Positions 42,413-52,825 of a stretch of 52,839 nucleotides of DNA are shown here, one piece after another (position 1 is the first letter of the stretch; the number at the start of each line of letters is the position of its first letter). Position numbers and translations under genes: made by a program. A model generated the notes under the pieces. The model was not told where the DNA came from and did not search any database. It saw nothing but the letters and a program-made list of their open reading frames with translations. Source of the DNA: Rubellimicrobium sp. (GTDB lineage: Bacteria > Pseudomonadota > Alphaproteobacteria > Rhodobacterales > Rhodobacteraceae); the NCBI GenBank assembly GCA_020852925.1, contig JADYZU010000014.1:1-52839 (forward strand), in the 5' to 3' direction.

Positions 42413-43882
42413 TCAGAGCGCGTAGAGATCCGTGAACTTCGCCTCGAGATAGTCGAGCAGCGGCCCCTCGTCAGGGTCATGGCCGGTGGCGTGGGCGATG
42501 GTGGCGCGCGGCAGCCGCAGGCTTCCGTGCTGATGGACCCGCGCGCGCAGCCATTGCATCGCGCGCGACGGATCGCCGCGGGCAAGGTCGGCGTCCAGGT
42601 CCGGCAGGTCGTGGCGCATCGCCGCATGCAGGCAGCCGGCATGGACATTGCCCAGGGTATAGGTCGGGAAATAGCCGAACAGGCCCACCGCCCAATGCAC
42701 GTCCTGCAACACCCCGTTCGAGGGCCGGTCCACCGCATAGCCGAAGTCGCTGCGGAACCGGTCGTTCCAGGCGGCCTCGAGATCGCCGGTCGTCAGATCG
42801 CCGCGCATCAGCGCCTGTTCCAGATCGAAGCGCAGCAGCACATGGAGGTTGTATTGCACCTCGTCGGCCTCGGTGCGGATATAGCCGCGCGCGACCCGGT
42901 TCACGGCGCGGTGAAAGGCCTCGGCCGAATCGATGCCGAAGTCGCCGAAGAGGCTGCGCATCCGCCCGAAGATCCAGCCGGTGAAGGCGCGCGAGCGGCC
43001 GATCTGGTTCTCGAGGATGCGGCTCTGGCTTTCGTGGACGCCCATCGAGGCGCCCTGCCCCACCGGGGTCAGCAGATGGACCCCGGCCACGCCCTGTTCA
43101 TAGGCGGCGTGGCCGACCTCGTGGATCGTGGAATAGAGGCAGTTGAACGGATCGGCCGGATCGGTGCGGGTGGTGATGCGCACGTCATTGCCCGACCCGG
43201 ACGAGAACGGATGCACCGCCTTGTCGATGCGCCCGCGGTTCAGGTCATAGCCGAAGGCGCGCGCGATCTCGGTGGCCAGCGCGATCTGGCCCGCTTCGGG
43301 AAAGGTGCCGCGCAGCGGGGCGGGTTCGGGCGCCTCGAGCACCGCCGCGCGCAGCGCCACCAGCCGCGGCCTGAGCGCCCCGAACATGGCCTGCAACTGT
43401 CCGGTTGTCGTGCCCGGCTCATAGCCGGCCAGCAGCGCGTCATAGGGATCGCCGCCCCGGGCAAGGGCCTGGCCCTCCTCGCGGCGCAGGCGCACCACAT
43501 CCGAGAGGATCGGCAGGAAGGCGGCCACGTCCTCGGAACGCCGCGCCCCGGCCCAGATGCCCTGCGCCAGCGAGGTGACGCGCGCGATCTCGGCTGCCAG
43601 ATGCGCCGGCACCCGCACCGCACGGTCGTGCTGGCGGCGGATCAGGCGCAGGTTCGCATGGCTCACCTCGTCGAGGGCGACCGCATCCTCGATCCAGCCC
43701 GCCAGCCGCGGGTCCGAGCGGCGCGCATGCAGCACCGTTTCCAGCGCGGCGATCTCTTCGGCGCGCTGCTCGGCGGCGCCGGCGGGCATCATCGTCTCCT
43801 GATCCCAGCCCAGGCGGCCGGCGATCTGGGCCAGCGCTTCGGTCTGGCGCTGGAAGGCCATCAGTTCGGCATAGGCAGACAT
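42413..43882 (-). CDS. M32-family metallocarboxypeptidase (Taq type)
   Basis: Cytosolic zinc carboxypeptidase of 489 residues. It contains the M32 zinc motif HEVGH (in [14 protein letters not shown] near residue 250) with the downstream [17 protein letters not shown]. It also carries family blocks [12 protein letters not shown] near the N-terminus, [17 protein letters not shown] and [20 protein letters not shown]. It is followed on the same strand by nothing coupled; the gap of 130 bases to lipA has no further gene. It lies three bases downstream of ctaA, so co-transcription with it is likely. Confidence 0.94.
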   Translation of the reverse strand: MSAYAELMAFQRQTEALAQIAGRLGWDQETMMPAGAAEQRAEEIAALETVLHARRSDPRLAGWIEDAVALDEVSHANLRLIRRQHDRAVRVPAHLAAEIARVTSLAQGIWAGARRSEDVAAFLPILSDVVRLRREEGQALARGGDPYDALLAGYEPGTTTGQLQAMFGALRPRLVALRAAVLEAPEPAPLRGTFPEAGQIALATEIARAFGYDLNRGRIDKAVHPFSSGSGNDVRITTRTDPADPFNCLYSTIHEVGHAAYEQGVAGVHLLTPVGQGASMGVHESQSRILENQIGRSRAFTGWIFGRMRSLFGDFGIDSAEAFHRAVNRVARGYIRTEADEVQYNLHVLLRFDLEQALMRGDLTTGDLEAAWNDRFRSDFGYAVDRPSNGVLQDVHWAVGLFGYFPTYTLGNVHAGCLHAAMRHDLPDLDADLARGDPSRAMQWLRARVHQHGSLRLPRATIAHATGHDPDEGPLLDYLEAKFTDLYAL

Positions 43883-43885
43883 GGC

Positions 43886-45037
43886 TCAGCCCCTCAGCGA
43901 TTGTGCCAGCGGATAGCGGGCAAGAAGGCGCGCGCGCAGGATCAGCACCCACAGCAGGATCGCCCCCACCTGATGCGTGATCGCGGCATGCAGCGGCGCC
44001 GAATAGAGCACGGTGACGATGCCAAGCACGACCTGCCCCAGCATCATCGCCAGCATGGCGTTGAAGGCAAGGCGGGTGCGCGCGTTCACCGATCCGCGCG
44101 CGCGCGCCCAGACGACCAGGCCAAGCGCCAGCAGCAGATAGCCGGTCATGCGGTGGATGAACTGCACGAGGCCGTCATTTTCAAAGAAGTTGCGCCACCA
44201 CGGCGTCAGGTCGAACGGATAGGGCGGCAGGAAGGCGCCCCCCATGTCGGGCCAGGTCGGGAAGGCGCGGCCCGCGTCGATCCCGGCCACCAGCGCGCCC
44301 AGCAGGATCTGCAGGAACGCCAGATGCATGAGCCCGGTCGCGCCGCGAAACAGCCGCCGCTCCTGCCCGCGGCGCGCCTGCATCAGTTCGGCCGCCGACC
44401 GCCCCATCAGCATCGCATACCACGCCAGCAGCGCGAGGATGACAAAGGCCAGCCCCAGATGCGTGGCCAGCCGGTAGGACGCCACCCGGATCATCCCGTC
44501 CTGAAGCCCGGAATGCACCATCCACCAGCCGATCGCGCCCTGCACCCCGCCCAGGATCCCCGGCAGCGCCAGCCGCCAGCCCCAGCCCGGCGGGATCCGG
44601 CGCGTCAGGGCGAAGGCCGCGAATCCCGCCGCCCAGACCAGGCCCATCACCCGGCCCAGTTGCCGGTGGCCCCATTCCCACCAGTAGATGAAGCGGAACT
44701 CGCCGATCTCCATGCCGCGGTTGAGGTTCTCGTATTGCGGGCTGGACTGGTAGAGCGCGAATTCGGCCTGCCAGTCGGCCTCGGTCAGCGGCGGGATCGC
44801 GCCGGTCACCGGCTTCCATTCGGTGATCGACAGACCCGATCCGGTCAGCCTGGTCAGCCCGCCCACCACGATCATCGCCGCGACCAGCACGAACAGCCCC
44901 ACGAGCCAGAGCCGGATCGCGCGGCGCGCGCCCTGCCCCTTGCCCCGGTCGATGCCGCCGGGCGCGGCGGCGATGCGCCCGGTGGACGCGACCTCTTCGA
45001 AGATCGCCTTCTTGCCCGATGCCGTCCTGTCCGCCAT
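43886..45037 (-). CDS. ctaA: Heme A synthase
   Basis: Membrane enzyme oxidising haem O to haem A for cytochrome aa3 oxidase. The 383-residue protein has about eight membrane helices and the conserved histidines in EWGHRQLGR, MVHSGLQDG, THLGLA, FIHRMTGYLL and ITHQVGAIL. FPTWPDMGGAF is typical of the alphaproteobacterial long type. The N-terminal ~38 residues are soluble. It precedes the carboxypeptidase gene by three bases. Confidence 0.95.
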   Translation of the reverse strand: MADRTASGKKAIFEEVASTGRIAAAPGGIDRGKGQGARRAIRLWLVGLFVLVAAMIVVGGLTRLTGSGLSITEWKPVTGAIPPLTEADWQAEFALYQSSPQYENLNRGMEIGEFRFIYWWEWGHRQLGRVMGLVWAAGFAAFALTRRIPPGWGWRLALPGILGGVQGAIGWWMVHSGLQDGMIRVASYRLATHLGLAFVILALLAWYAMLMGRSAAELMQARRGQERRLFRGATGLMHLAFLQILLGALVAGIDAGRAFPTWPDMGGAFLPPYPFDLTPWWRNFFENDGLVQFIHRMTGYLLLALGLVVWARARGSVNARTRLAFNAMLAMMLGQVVLGIVTVLYSAPLHAAITHQVGAILLWVLILRARLLARYPLAQSLRG

Positions 45038-45088
45038 GTTCCGTCCCCGCTTGCCGCGCGCCGACCCTAGGGCGCGCCCCCGCGCCCT

Positions 45089-45898
45089 TCAAGCGCCGCC
45101 GTTGCCGCCACCCGTGCCGCCGCCCGTGCCACCGGTGCCAGGGTTGCCGCCCGCGTCGTTGCGCCGGGCCCAGCGGACCATCTGCCGCATCATCCCGTGC
45201 AGCATCTGCGCATCGGTCCGCGTCAGCGGCAGCCGCGACCACAGGTTGCGCAGGTTCAGCTTCATGCTCTCGACCTTATGCGGCGGGAAAAAGAACCCCG
45301 CCTCCTCCATCCGTTCCTCGTAATGGGCGGCCAATGCCTCGATCTCGTCGCGGCTGGCCCATGCGGCGCCGGCCATCTCCATGCGCGGCGCGGGCGCGGC
45401 CGCCTGCGCGCGGCGCCATTCATAGGCCATGAGCAGCACGCATTGCCCAAGGTTGAGCGAGGGAAAATCCGGGTTCACCGGCACGCTCACGATGGCATTG
45501 GCGCGCGCGATGTCGTCGTTGGCCATGCCGGTGCGCTCCGGGCCAAAGAGCACCGCCACCCGTTCGCCCCGGCCGATGCGCAGCGCGGCGTCGCGCATCG
45601 CCTCTTCGGGGGTGAGGACCAGCTTGGTCAGGTCGCGCGGCCGCGCGGTGGTGGCATAGACGAAATGCGCGTCCCGCACCGCCTCGGCGGTGCCGGTGCA
45701 GACCATCGCCTCGTCCAGAAGCCGCCCCGCCCCCGAGGCCAGCGCCACCGCACGCGCATTGGGCCAGCCGTCGCGCGGATCGACCACCCGCATGAGATCG
45801 AGGCCGAAGTTCCACATCCCCCGCGCGGCGGCGCCGATGTTCTCGCCCATCTGCGGCCGGATGAGGACGAAGGCGGGTTGCGCGATCCCGGTCGGCAT
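45089..45898 (-). CDS. trmJ: SpoU-type tRNA 2'-O-methyltransferase (TrmJ-like)
   Basis: SPOUT methyltransferase of 269 residues, predicted to methylate the ribose at position 32 of tRNA. Family blocks: FVLIRPQMGENIGAAARGM, VLFGPERTGMANDDIARA, VPVNPDFPSLNLGQCVLLMA, which form the trefoil-knot SAM site. The C-terminus ends in a glycine-rich tail of short repeats (GTGGTGGGTGGGNGGA) that is not part of the fold. The trmJ/thiE-like intergenic region upstream carries two minisatellites. Confidence 0.92.
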   Translation of the reverse strand: MPTGIAQPAFVLIRPQMGENIGAAARGMWNFGLDLMRVVDPRDGWPNARAVALASGAGRLLDEAMVCTGTAEAVRDAHFVYATTARPRDLTKLVLTPEEAMRDAALRIGRGERVAVLFGPERTGMANDDIARANAIVSVPVNPDFPSLNLGQCVLLMAYEWRRAQAAAPAPRMEMAGAAWASRDEIEALAAHYEERMEEAGFFFPPHKVESMKLNLRNLWSRLPLTRTDAQMLHGMMRQMVRWARRNDAGGNPGTGGTGGGTGGGNGGA

Positions 45899-45908
45899 GG
45901 ACGATTCC

Positions 45909-46028
45909 CTCTGGCCTCTCTGGCCTCTCTGGTCCCCGGGGAACCTGGCGCCTGATAGGGGCGCCTTGCGCCGGGGGCAAGACCGGAGGCAGGACCGGAG
46001 GCAGGACCGGAGGCAGGACCGGGGGCAG
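45909..46028. repeat. Two minisatellites in the trmJ / thiE-like intergenic region
   Basis: A 9-bp repeat (CTCTGGCCT, 2.7 copies, 45909-45932) and a 12-bp repeat (GACCGGAGGCAG, four copies, 45981-46028, the last with one change) occupy most of the 209-bp divergent region. Both lie where promoters and leaders of the flanking genes must be. Confidence 0.9.
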
Positions 46029-46107
46029 AACCAGTGGCCGCCCGACGATCCGCTTTCCCCGCGCCCGGGGGCGGGGTAGAAGCGGGCGACCTGAGAAGGG
46101 ATCCCCC

Positions 46108-46740
46108 ATGACCGACACCGGCCGCGACCTGCCGCAACTCTACCTTGTCACCCCCGCCGATCCCGACCGCGACGGGTTCGCCGATCTGCTGGCGCGCGCC
46201 CTCGATGCGGTGCCGGTGGCCTGCCTGCGGCTCTCGATGGCGACCACGGACGAGGACCGGATCCTGCGCGCGGGCGATGCCCTGCGCGAGATCGCCCATG
46301 CCCGCGACGTGCCCCTCGTGATCGAGCGGCACGCGCTCATGGTCGAACGCCTCGGCCTTGACGGGGTGCATCTGGGCGACGGCGCGCGGCAGGTGGCGAA
46401 ACTGCGCAAGACGCTGGGCCCCGACGCGATCATCGGCGCCTTCTGCGGCCAGTCGCGCCACGAGGGCCTGAGCGCGGGCGAGGCCGGCGCCGACTACATC
46501 GCCTTCGGCCCGGCCGGGATCACCGCGCTGGGCGATGGCGCGCAGGCCGGGCATGACCTTTTTGCCTGGTGGTCGGAAATGGTCGAGGTGCCGGTGGTGG
46601 CCGAGGGCGCGCTCGATCCCGACCTTCTGCGCGCGCTGGCGCCGGTGGTGGATTTCGTCGCGCTCGGGGACGAGATCTGGGGCGCGGCCGATCCGCTCGC
46701 GGCGCTGCGGCGTTTCGCTCAGGCGCTCGGTCCGGTCTGA
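46108..46740 (+). CDS. ThiE/TenI-family protein (thiamine phosphate synthase-like)
   Basis: TIM-barrel protein of 210 residues in the thiamine phosphate synthase family. The fold is evident from LYLVTPADPDRDGF, LGLDGVHLGDGARQVAKLRK and AGADYIAFGPAG. However, the usual ND metal-binding pair is replaced (LVIERHALMV), GVSTHS reads GAFCGQS, and the PTxTK pyrophosphate loop is absent. It therefore may not make thiamine phosphate, being closer to a TenI-like regulator or paralogue. RBS GAAGGGA. Its 3' end overlaps the olsA stop region by 22 bases tail to tail. Confidence 0.85.
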   Translation: MTDTGRDLPQLYLVTPADPDRDGFADLLARALDAVPVACLRLSMATTDEDRILRAGDALREIAHARDVPLVIERHALMVERLGLDGVHLGDGARQVAKLRKTLGPDAIIGAFCGQSRHEGLSAGEAGADYIAFGPAGITALGDGAQAGHDLFAWWSEMVEVPVVAEGALDPDLLRALAPVVDFVALGDEIWGAADPLAALRRFAQALGPV

Positions 46741-47606
46741 GGACGGGCGGGGGGCGGGTCCGCCTCCTCCGGCGCGGCCTCTCCGAATCCGGCCCGCACC
46801 GCCGCCGCCGCGCGCAGGGCCAGATCCTTGCGCCCCATGGCCGGGCCGGCGGTGATCGGCTGATGCCGGATCACCCGGATCCGCCCCTGCCGGGGCACCG
46901 CCAGCACCGACAGCAGATGCGGCACCAGCGCCATGTCGCCCCACCAGCCGTAAAAGCGCGGATCCGCGCCGGCGGGCGCCTCCCACAGGAGGGTCACCGG
47001 CTGGATCGGCGGGGCGATGTCCCCCCCGTCCATGCCCCTCTCGTCCATGACCGCCGCGAACAGCGCCGGCTTGAACGGCAGCACGCGGCGCCCGTCGCTC
47101 GATGTGCCCTCGGCAAACAGCACCAGCCGCTCGCCCGCGCCCAGCCGCTCGCGGATCTGCCCCACCTGCACCGCCGTCTCGCGCCGGTCGCGGCGGATGA
47201 AGAGCGTGCCCGTCGCCCGCGCCAGCCAGCCGATCCCCGGCCAGCCCGCCACCTCGGCCTTGGCGACAAAGACCAGGGTCTGCCCGGCGTTCAGCGCCAG
47301 AATGTCGAGCCAGGAGGAATGGTTGGCCACCACCACGGCCGGCGCCGGGGCCGGGGGCCCCTCGAACCGGACGGCGATCCCGAGAAGGCGCAGGTTGGCG
47401 CGGCAGACAATCCGCGTCACCCGCCCGGTCCAGGGCCTGCGCAGGCCGAAAAGCGGCCGTTCGACCGCGCGCAGCCCCAGATGCAGCGCCAGCCCGCCGA
47501 AGGTGACCAGCGCCACCGGCACCCCGCGCCCGATCACCCGCAGCCAGGCCCCGCCCCGCGGCCGCAGCGGCGGGGGCGGATCCTCGCCCTGCCAGGTCGG
47601 GTTCAT
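46719..47606 (-). CDS. olsA: 1-acyl-sn-glycerol-3-phosphate acyltransferase, OlsA-like
   Basis: PlsC-family acyltransferase of 295 residues. It has the catalytic NHSSWLDILAL (NHx4D), then FIRRDRRETAVQVGQIRERL and the substrate motif FAEGTSSDGRRVLPF. A hydrophobic N-terminal segment (VPVALVTFGGLALHLGL) anchors it to the membrane. Because it overlaps the OlsB-like gene (ATGA), it is best read as OlsA, which O-acylates lyso-ornithine lipid; it could also act on lysophosphatidate. The long open frame extending into the upstream gene is not the real start. Confidence 0.88.
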   Translation of the reverse strand: MNPTWQGEDPPPPLRPRGGAWLRVIGRGVPVALVTFGGLALHLGLRAVERPLFGLRRPWTGRVTRIVCRANLRLLGIAVRFEGPPAPAPAVVVANHSSWLDILALNAGQTLVFVAKAEVAGWPGIGWLARATGTLFIRRDRRETAVQVGQIRERLGAGERLVLFAEGTSSDGRRVLPFKPALFAAVMDERGMDGGDIAPPIQPVTLLWEAPAGADPRFYGWWGDMALVPHLLSVLAVPRQGRIRVIRHQPITAGPAMGRKDLALRAAAAVRAGFGEAAPEEADPPPARPQTGPSA

Positions 47607-48352
47607 GTGCCGCGCGCCCCGCAGGCGGCGATCGTGTGCCGCGCGGCCTCCATGCGCGTGGCATCCAGGATCATGCAGACATCGGTCGTGCCGAAATCGC
47701 GGTCGATCCAGGCCCCCTCGCCCACCATGCCGCCCAGACGCAGATAGGCCTTTATGAGCGCGGGCGTGGCCAGCATGGCCGCGCGCCGGTCGGTGGGGGC
47801 GGGCGTGGCCCATCGCCCCGGCTGCGCGCCGCGCGCGCGCACCCGCAACGCCGGCGGCGCCAGATGATGCGCGAAAAGCCAGGCCAGCGGCCCGGCCAGC
47901 GCCCCCGGATCGGTGCCCGGAAACGAGGCCGCCCCGAACAGGATCCCGATCCCCCTGTCCTCGACGATCCGGGCCAGCCCCTGCCACAGCAGGAACATCG
48001 CCGTGGTGCCGCGAAAATCCGGGTCGAGGCAGGTGCGCCCCGTCTCGAGCAGCTTGCGCCCCGAAGCGAGAAGCGGCCCGAGGTCGAATTCCTCCGCGCA
48101 ATAGAACCCGCCCGCCCGCGCCGCGCCGGTCGCATCCATGATCCGCGTCACCCCCGCAAGCCGCCCCGAATCGCGCTCGAGCAGCAGCAGATGGTCGCAA
48201 TGCGGGTCGAACCGGTCCCGTTCGAGGGCGGCGGCATGATCGACGCTGGCCCCGCGCGCCCCGAGTTCCGTGGCGAAAATCCGGTAGCGCAGCGCCTGCG
48301 CCGCCCGCAGATCGTCGGTGTCCCGCGCCAGGCGTAGGTCGAACCGTGGCAT
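47603..48352 (-). CDS. olsB: Ornithine N-acyltransferase OlsB-like (GNAT, hemolysin family)
   Basis: GNAT-fold acyltransferase of 249 residues, predicted to N-acylate ornithine with 3-hydroxyacyl-ACP, making lyso-ornithine lipid. Recognisable blocks are LRYRIFATELGARG near residue 25, DHLLLLERDSGRLAGVTRIM, and GRTCLDPDFRGTTAMFLLWQGLA in the middle. Late blocks are LIKAYLRLGGMVGEGAWIDRDFGTTDVC. The ATG at 48352 follows GGGGGTGAG. Together with olsA it forms a phosphorus-free membrane lipid pathway usual in Rhodobacter and Rhizobiales. Confidence 0.9.
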   Translation of the reverse strand: MPRFDLRLARDTDDLRAAQALRYRIFATELGARGASVDHAAALERDRFDPHCDHLLLLERDSGRLAGVTRIMDATGAARAGGFYCAEEFDLGPLLASGRKLLETGRTCLDPDFRGTTAMFLLWQGLARIVEDRGIGILFGAASFPGTDPGALAGPLAWLFAHHLAPPALRVRARGAQPGRWATPAPTDRRAAMLATPALIKAYLRLGGMVGEGAWIDRDFGTTDVCMILDATRMEAARHTIAACGARGT

Positions 48353-48431
48353 CTCACCCCCGTTTTGCCGGGCTTCTAGGCAGCAGGCAACCATTTGGCA
48401 ACCTTTTGCGGCCAGTCTTTGCCATGCCAGA

Positions 48432-48459
48432 TTGACTGGATCGGTAGTAATGCTACCTA
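48432..48459 (+). promoter_or_regulatory. Candidate chpT promoter with overlapping dyad
   Basis: TTGACT (48432-48437) and TACCTA (48454-48459) are 16 bases apart. The dyad GGTAG-5-CTACC (48443-48457) overlaps the -10 position, a typical repressor layout. The rest of the 261-bp olsB/chpT region also holds a direct repeat GGCAACC (two copies, 11-bp period). Confidence 0.35.
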
Positions 48460-48506
48460 CAGTTGCAGTTTGTCGCGATGACGGGTGAAGGCGAGGTGCA
48501 AGTGGT

Positions 48507-48617
48507 ATGAACGACGAACTGGCCGGCCCCCGGCCCGACGCTCTCGCCGGCGCGGGCCGGGACGCTGCATCGGCAACGGGCGTGCCGCAGCGCCGCCGCA
48601 CGACGGTCATCGCATGA
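48507..48617 (+). CDS. Possible 36-residue upstream ORF coupled to chpT
   Basis: A short frame MNDELAGPRPDALAGAGRDA... of 36 codons whose TGA overlaps the chpT ATG (ATGA), with GAGG 13 bases before the start. The product is Ala/Arg-rich and disordered with no recognised family. Overlap suggests translational coupling or a leader peptide, but it may be chance. Confidence 0.3.
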   Translation: MNDELAGPRPDALAGAGRDAASATGVPQRRRTTVIA

Positions 48618-49210
48618 GGGGGCGGGGCGACCTCACCGCGCTTGTCGGCTCGCGCATCTGTCACGATCTGGTCGGGCCGATGGGGGCGATCGGCAACGGG
48701 ATCGAACTGCTGGGCCTCACCGGGGCGACTGACGGGCCGGAAATGGCCCTCATCGCCGAAAGCGTGGCCGATGCGAACGCGCGCCTGCGGTTCTTTCGCG
48801 TGGCCTATGGCGCCGCCGCCCCGGGCCAGAACATGGGCCGGGCCGAAATCACCGCCACGCTTGCGGCGGTCTCGCGCCGCGGGCGGGTGTCGTTCCTGTG
48901 GGGGGCCGAAGGCGACCAGCCCCGCGACGAGGTGCGGGTGGTGTTCCTGACGCTGCAATGCCTCGAATCGGCGCTGCCGCACGGGGGCGAGGTGCAGGTG
49001 ACCCGCGAGGCGGGCGGCTGGACCGTCACCGCCGAATCACCGCGCCTCGGCATCGTGCCGGCGCTGCGGGATTCGCTGCTCGACCCGCGCCGCCGGGTCG
49101 AGGTGGGGCCGGCTCAGGTGCAGTTCGCCCTCCTGCCCGAGGCGCTGTCGGCTCTCGGACGCAAGCTCGTGCTCACCCTCGCCCCCGAAAGGATCACGCT
49201 GCGCTTCTGA
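48614..49210 (+). CDS. chpT: Histidine phosphotransferase ChpT
   Basis: Relay protein that moves phosphate from CckA to CtrA/CpdR; in Rhodobacteraceae it feeds motility, quorum-sensing and gene-transfer-agent control. The 198-residue product begins with the phosphotransfer helix LTALVGSRICHDLVGPMGAI, with the acceptor His at residue 17. It ends in a degenerate histidine-kinase-like ATPase domain, as in Caulobacter ChpT. ATG 48614 is chosen because it places the His close to the N-terminus. Upstream frames to 48485 are not conserved-looking. Confidence 0.88.
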   Translation: MRGRGDLTALVGSRICHDLVGPMGAIGNGIELLGLTGATDGPEMALIAESVADANARLRFFRVAYGAAAPGQNMGRAEITATLAAVSRRGRVSFLWGAEGDQPRDEVRVVFLTLQCLESALPHGGEVQVTREAGGWTVTAESPRLGIVPALRDSLLDPRRRVEVGPAQVQFALLPEALSALGRKLVLTLAPERITLRF

Positions 49211-49222
49211 TGCGCGGGCGCA

Positions 49223-49306
49223 AGGAATTTCGGGAAATTCCTGTCCCCACATCCGGCTGCCCGCGCGCGCAACGCCGGCCGCCGTCAGGAATTTCGGGAA
49301 ATTCCT
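49223..49306. repeat. Pair of 20-24 bp palindromes between convergent chpT and proA
   Basis: AGGAATTTC-GG-GAAATTCCT occurs at 49223-49242 and again at 49287-49306, where the arms extend to TCAGGAATTTC/GAAATTCCTGA. The two centres are 64 bp apart. AT-rich arms stand out from the GC-rich surroundings. They could be protein-binding sites or bidirectional 3' hairpins. Confidence 0.85.
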
Positions 49307-49314
49307 GACCCGCC

Positions 49315-50570
49315 TCAGGGCCGGATGGTGCCGTCGCCTTCGACCAGGTACTTGAAGGTGGTCAACTGTTCCGCCCCCACCGGCCCGCGCGCATGCAGCC
49401 TGCCGGTGGCGATGCCGATCTCGGCACCCATGCCGAATTCGCCGCCGTCGGCGAACTGGGTCGAGGCGTTGCGCATCAGGATCGCCGAATCGAGCCCGGC
49501 AAAGAACCGCGCTGCGGTGGCGTCGTTCTCGGTCAGGATCGCCTCGGTATGTTCGGAACCATGGCGGCGGATATGGGCGATCGCCGCATCCACCCCGTCC
49601 ACGAGGCGCGCGGCGATGATCCGGTCGAGGAACTCGTGCCCGAAGTCCCCGGGCACGGCCGCGACCGTGCCGGGCACCTTCAGCAACTCGCCCTCGGTCC
49701 TGACCTCGACCCCGGCCGCCAGCAGATCCTCGATCAGCACGGCGCCGTGCCTGGTGTAGAACCGCCAGTCGATCAGCAGGCATTCCGCGGCACCGCAGAC
49801 GCCCGGCCGCCGGGTCTTGGCGTTCAGCACCACGCGGCGCGCCTTGTCGAGATCGGCATCGCCATCGGCATAGACGTGACAGATCCCCTCGAGATGGGCA
49901 AAGACCGGCACCCGCGCCTCGCGCTGCACCAGTCCGACCAGGCCCTTGCCCCCCCTGGGCACGATCACGTCGATCAGCCCGACCGCGCCCAGCATCGCGC
50001 TGACCATCGCGCGGTCGCGGGTGGCGACTAGCTGGATCGCCTCCGCCGGCAGGCCCGCGCCCGTCAGGCCCGCCACCATGCAGTCATGGATCGCGGCCGA
50101 GGATTCGAAACTTTCCGACCCGCCCCGCAGGATCACCGCATTGCCGGACTTGAGCGCGAGCGCGCCCGCGTCGGCGGTGACATTGGGGCGGGATTCGTAG
50201 ATGACGCCGATCACGCCCAGGGCCGTGCGCACCCGCCGGATCCGCAGCCCGTTCGGCCGGGTCCAGTCGGCGATCACCTCGCCCACGGGATCCTTCTGTT
50301 CGGCGATCAGGCGCAGGCTGTCGACGATCCCGGCGATGCGTGCCTCGTCAAGGCGCAGCCGGTCGCGCAGCGCCGCGCCCAGTCCCCGCCCCTCGGCCGC
50401 GTCCAGATCGAGGCAGTTCGCGTCCAGCACCGCCTGCCGCCGCTCCCACAGCGCATGCGCCGCCCCGATCAGCGCCGCCGCCTTGCGTTCGGACGAGGCG
50501 CGCGCCACCACGGTGGCCGCACTGCGGGCGCGCGCGCCCAGATCCGCCATTGTCGCGCTCGGGTCGTCCA

Positions 50571-50571
<1 letters not shown>
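49315..50571 (-). CDS. proA: Gamma-glutamyl phosphate reductase
   Basis: Second enzyme of proline synthesis, reducing glutamyl-5-phosphate with NADPH to the semialdehyde. The 418-residue product has [32 protein letters not shown], and the catalytic Cys in [12 protein letters not shown], as in the aldehyde dehydrogenase superfamily. [19 protein letters not shown] lies near the end. The start codon overlaps the proB stop by one base (TGATG), so the two are translationally coupled. Confidence 0.97.
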
Positions 50572-52726
<2,155 letters not shown>

Positions 52727-52760
52727 CTAACGGATCGGGCGCGGGCACTCAAGCGGTGGC

Positions 52761-52825
52761 GGGGGGGCGCTGCCCCCCCGGGGCCCTGGCGGGCCTCCCC
52801 CCGGGGTATTTTCGCAAAGATGAAG
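52761..52825 (-). repeat. Dispersed 3'-end element, copy D (window edge)
   Basis: Minus-strand order: core CTTCATCTTTGCG, AAAATACCCC and a G run (52797-52825). Stem GGCCC/GGGCC with GCCA loop (52782-52795) follows, then GGGGGGG-CAGCG-CCCCCCC (52761-52779). By analogy with the other copies a minus-strand gene should end just beyond the window. The element would then separate it from obgE, 60 bases downstream. Confidence 0.85.

Noticed and set aside
42179..45070. 963-residue open frame on the plus strand
   Set aside because: Antisense to the complete carboxypeptidase M32 and ctaA genes and part of lipA. Its composition (Gly/Ala/Arg/His-rich) is typical of shadow frames in GC-rich DNA, and there is no ribosome site.
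45981..46028. Possible CRISPR-like array
   Set aside because: Units of 12 bp are contiguous with no spacers; it is a minisatellite. The same applies to 28454-28528 and 12324-12383.
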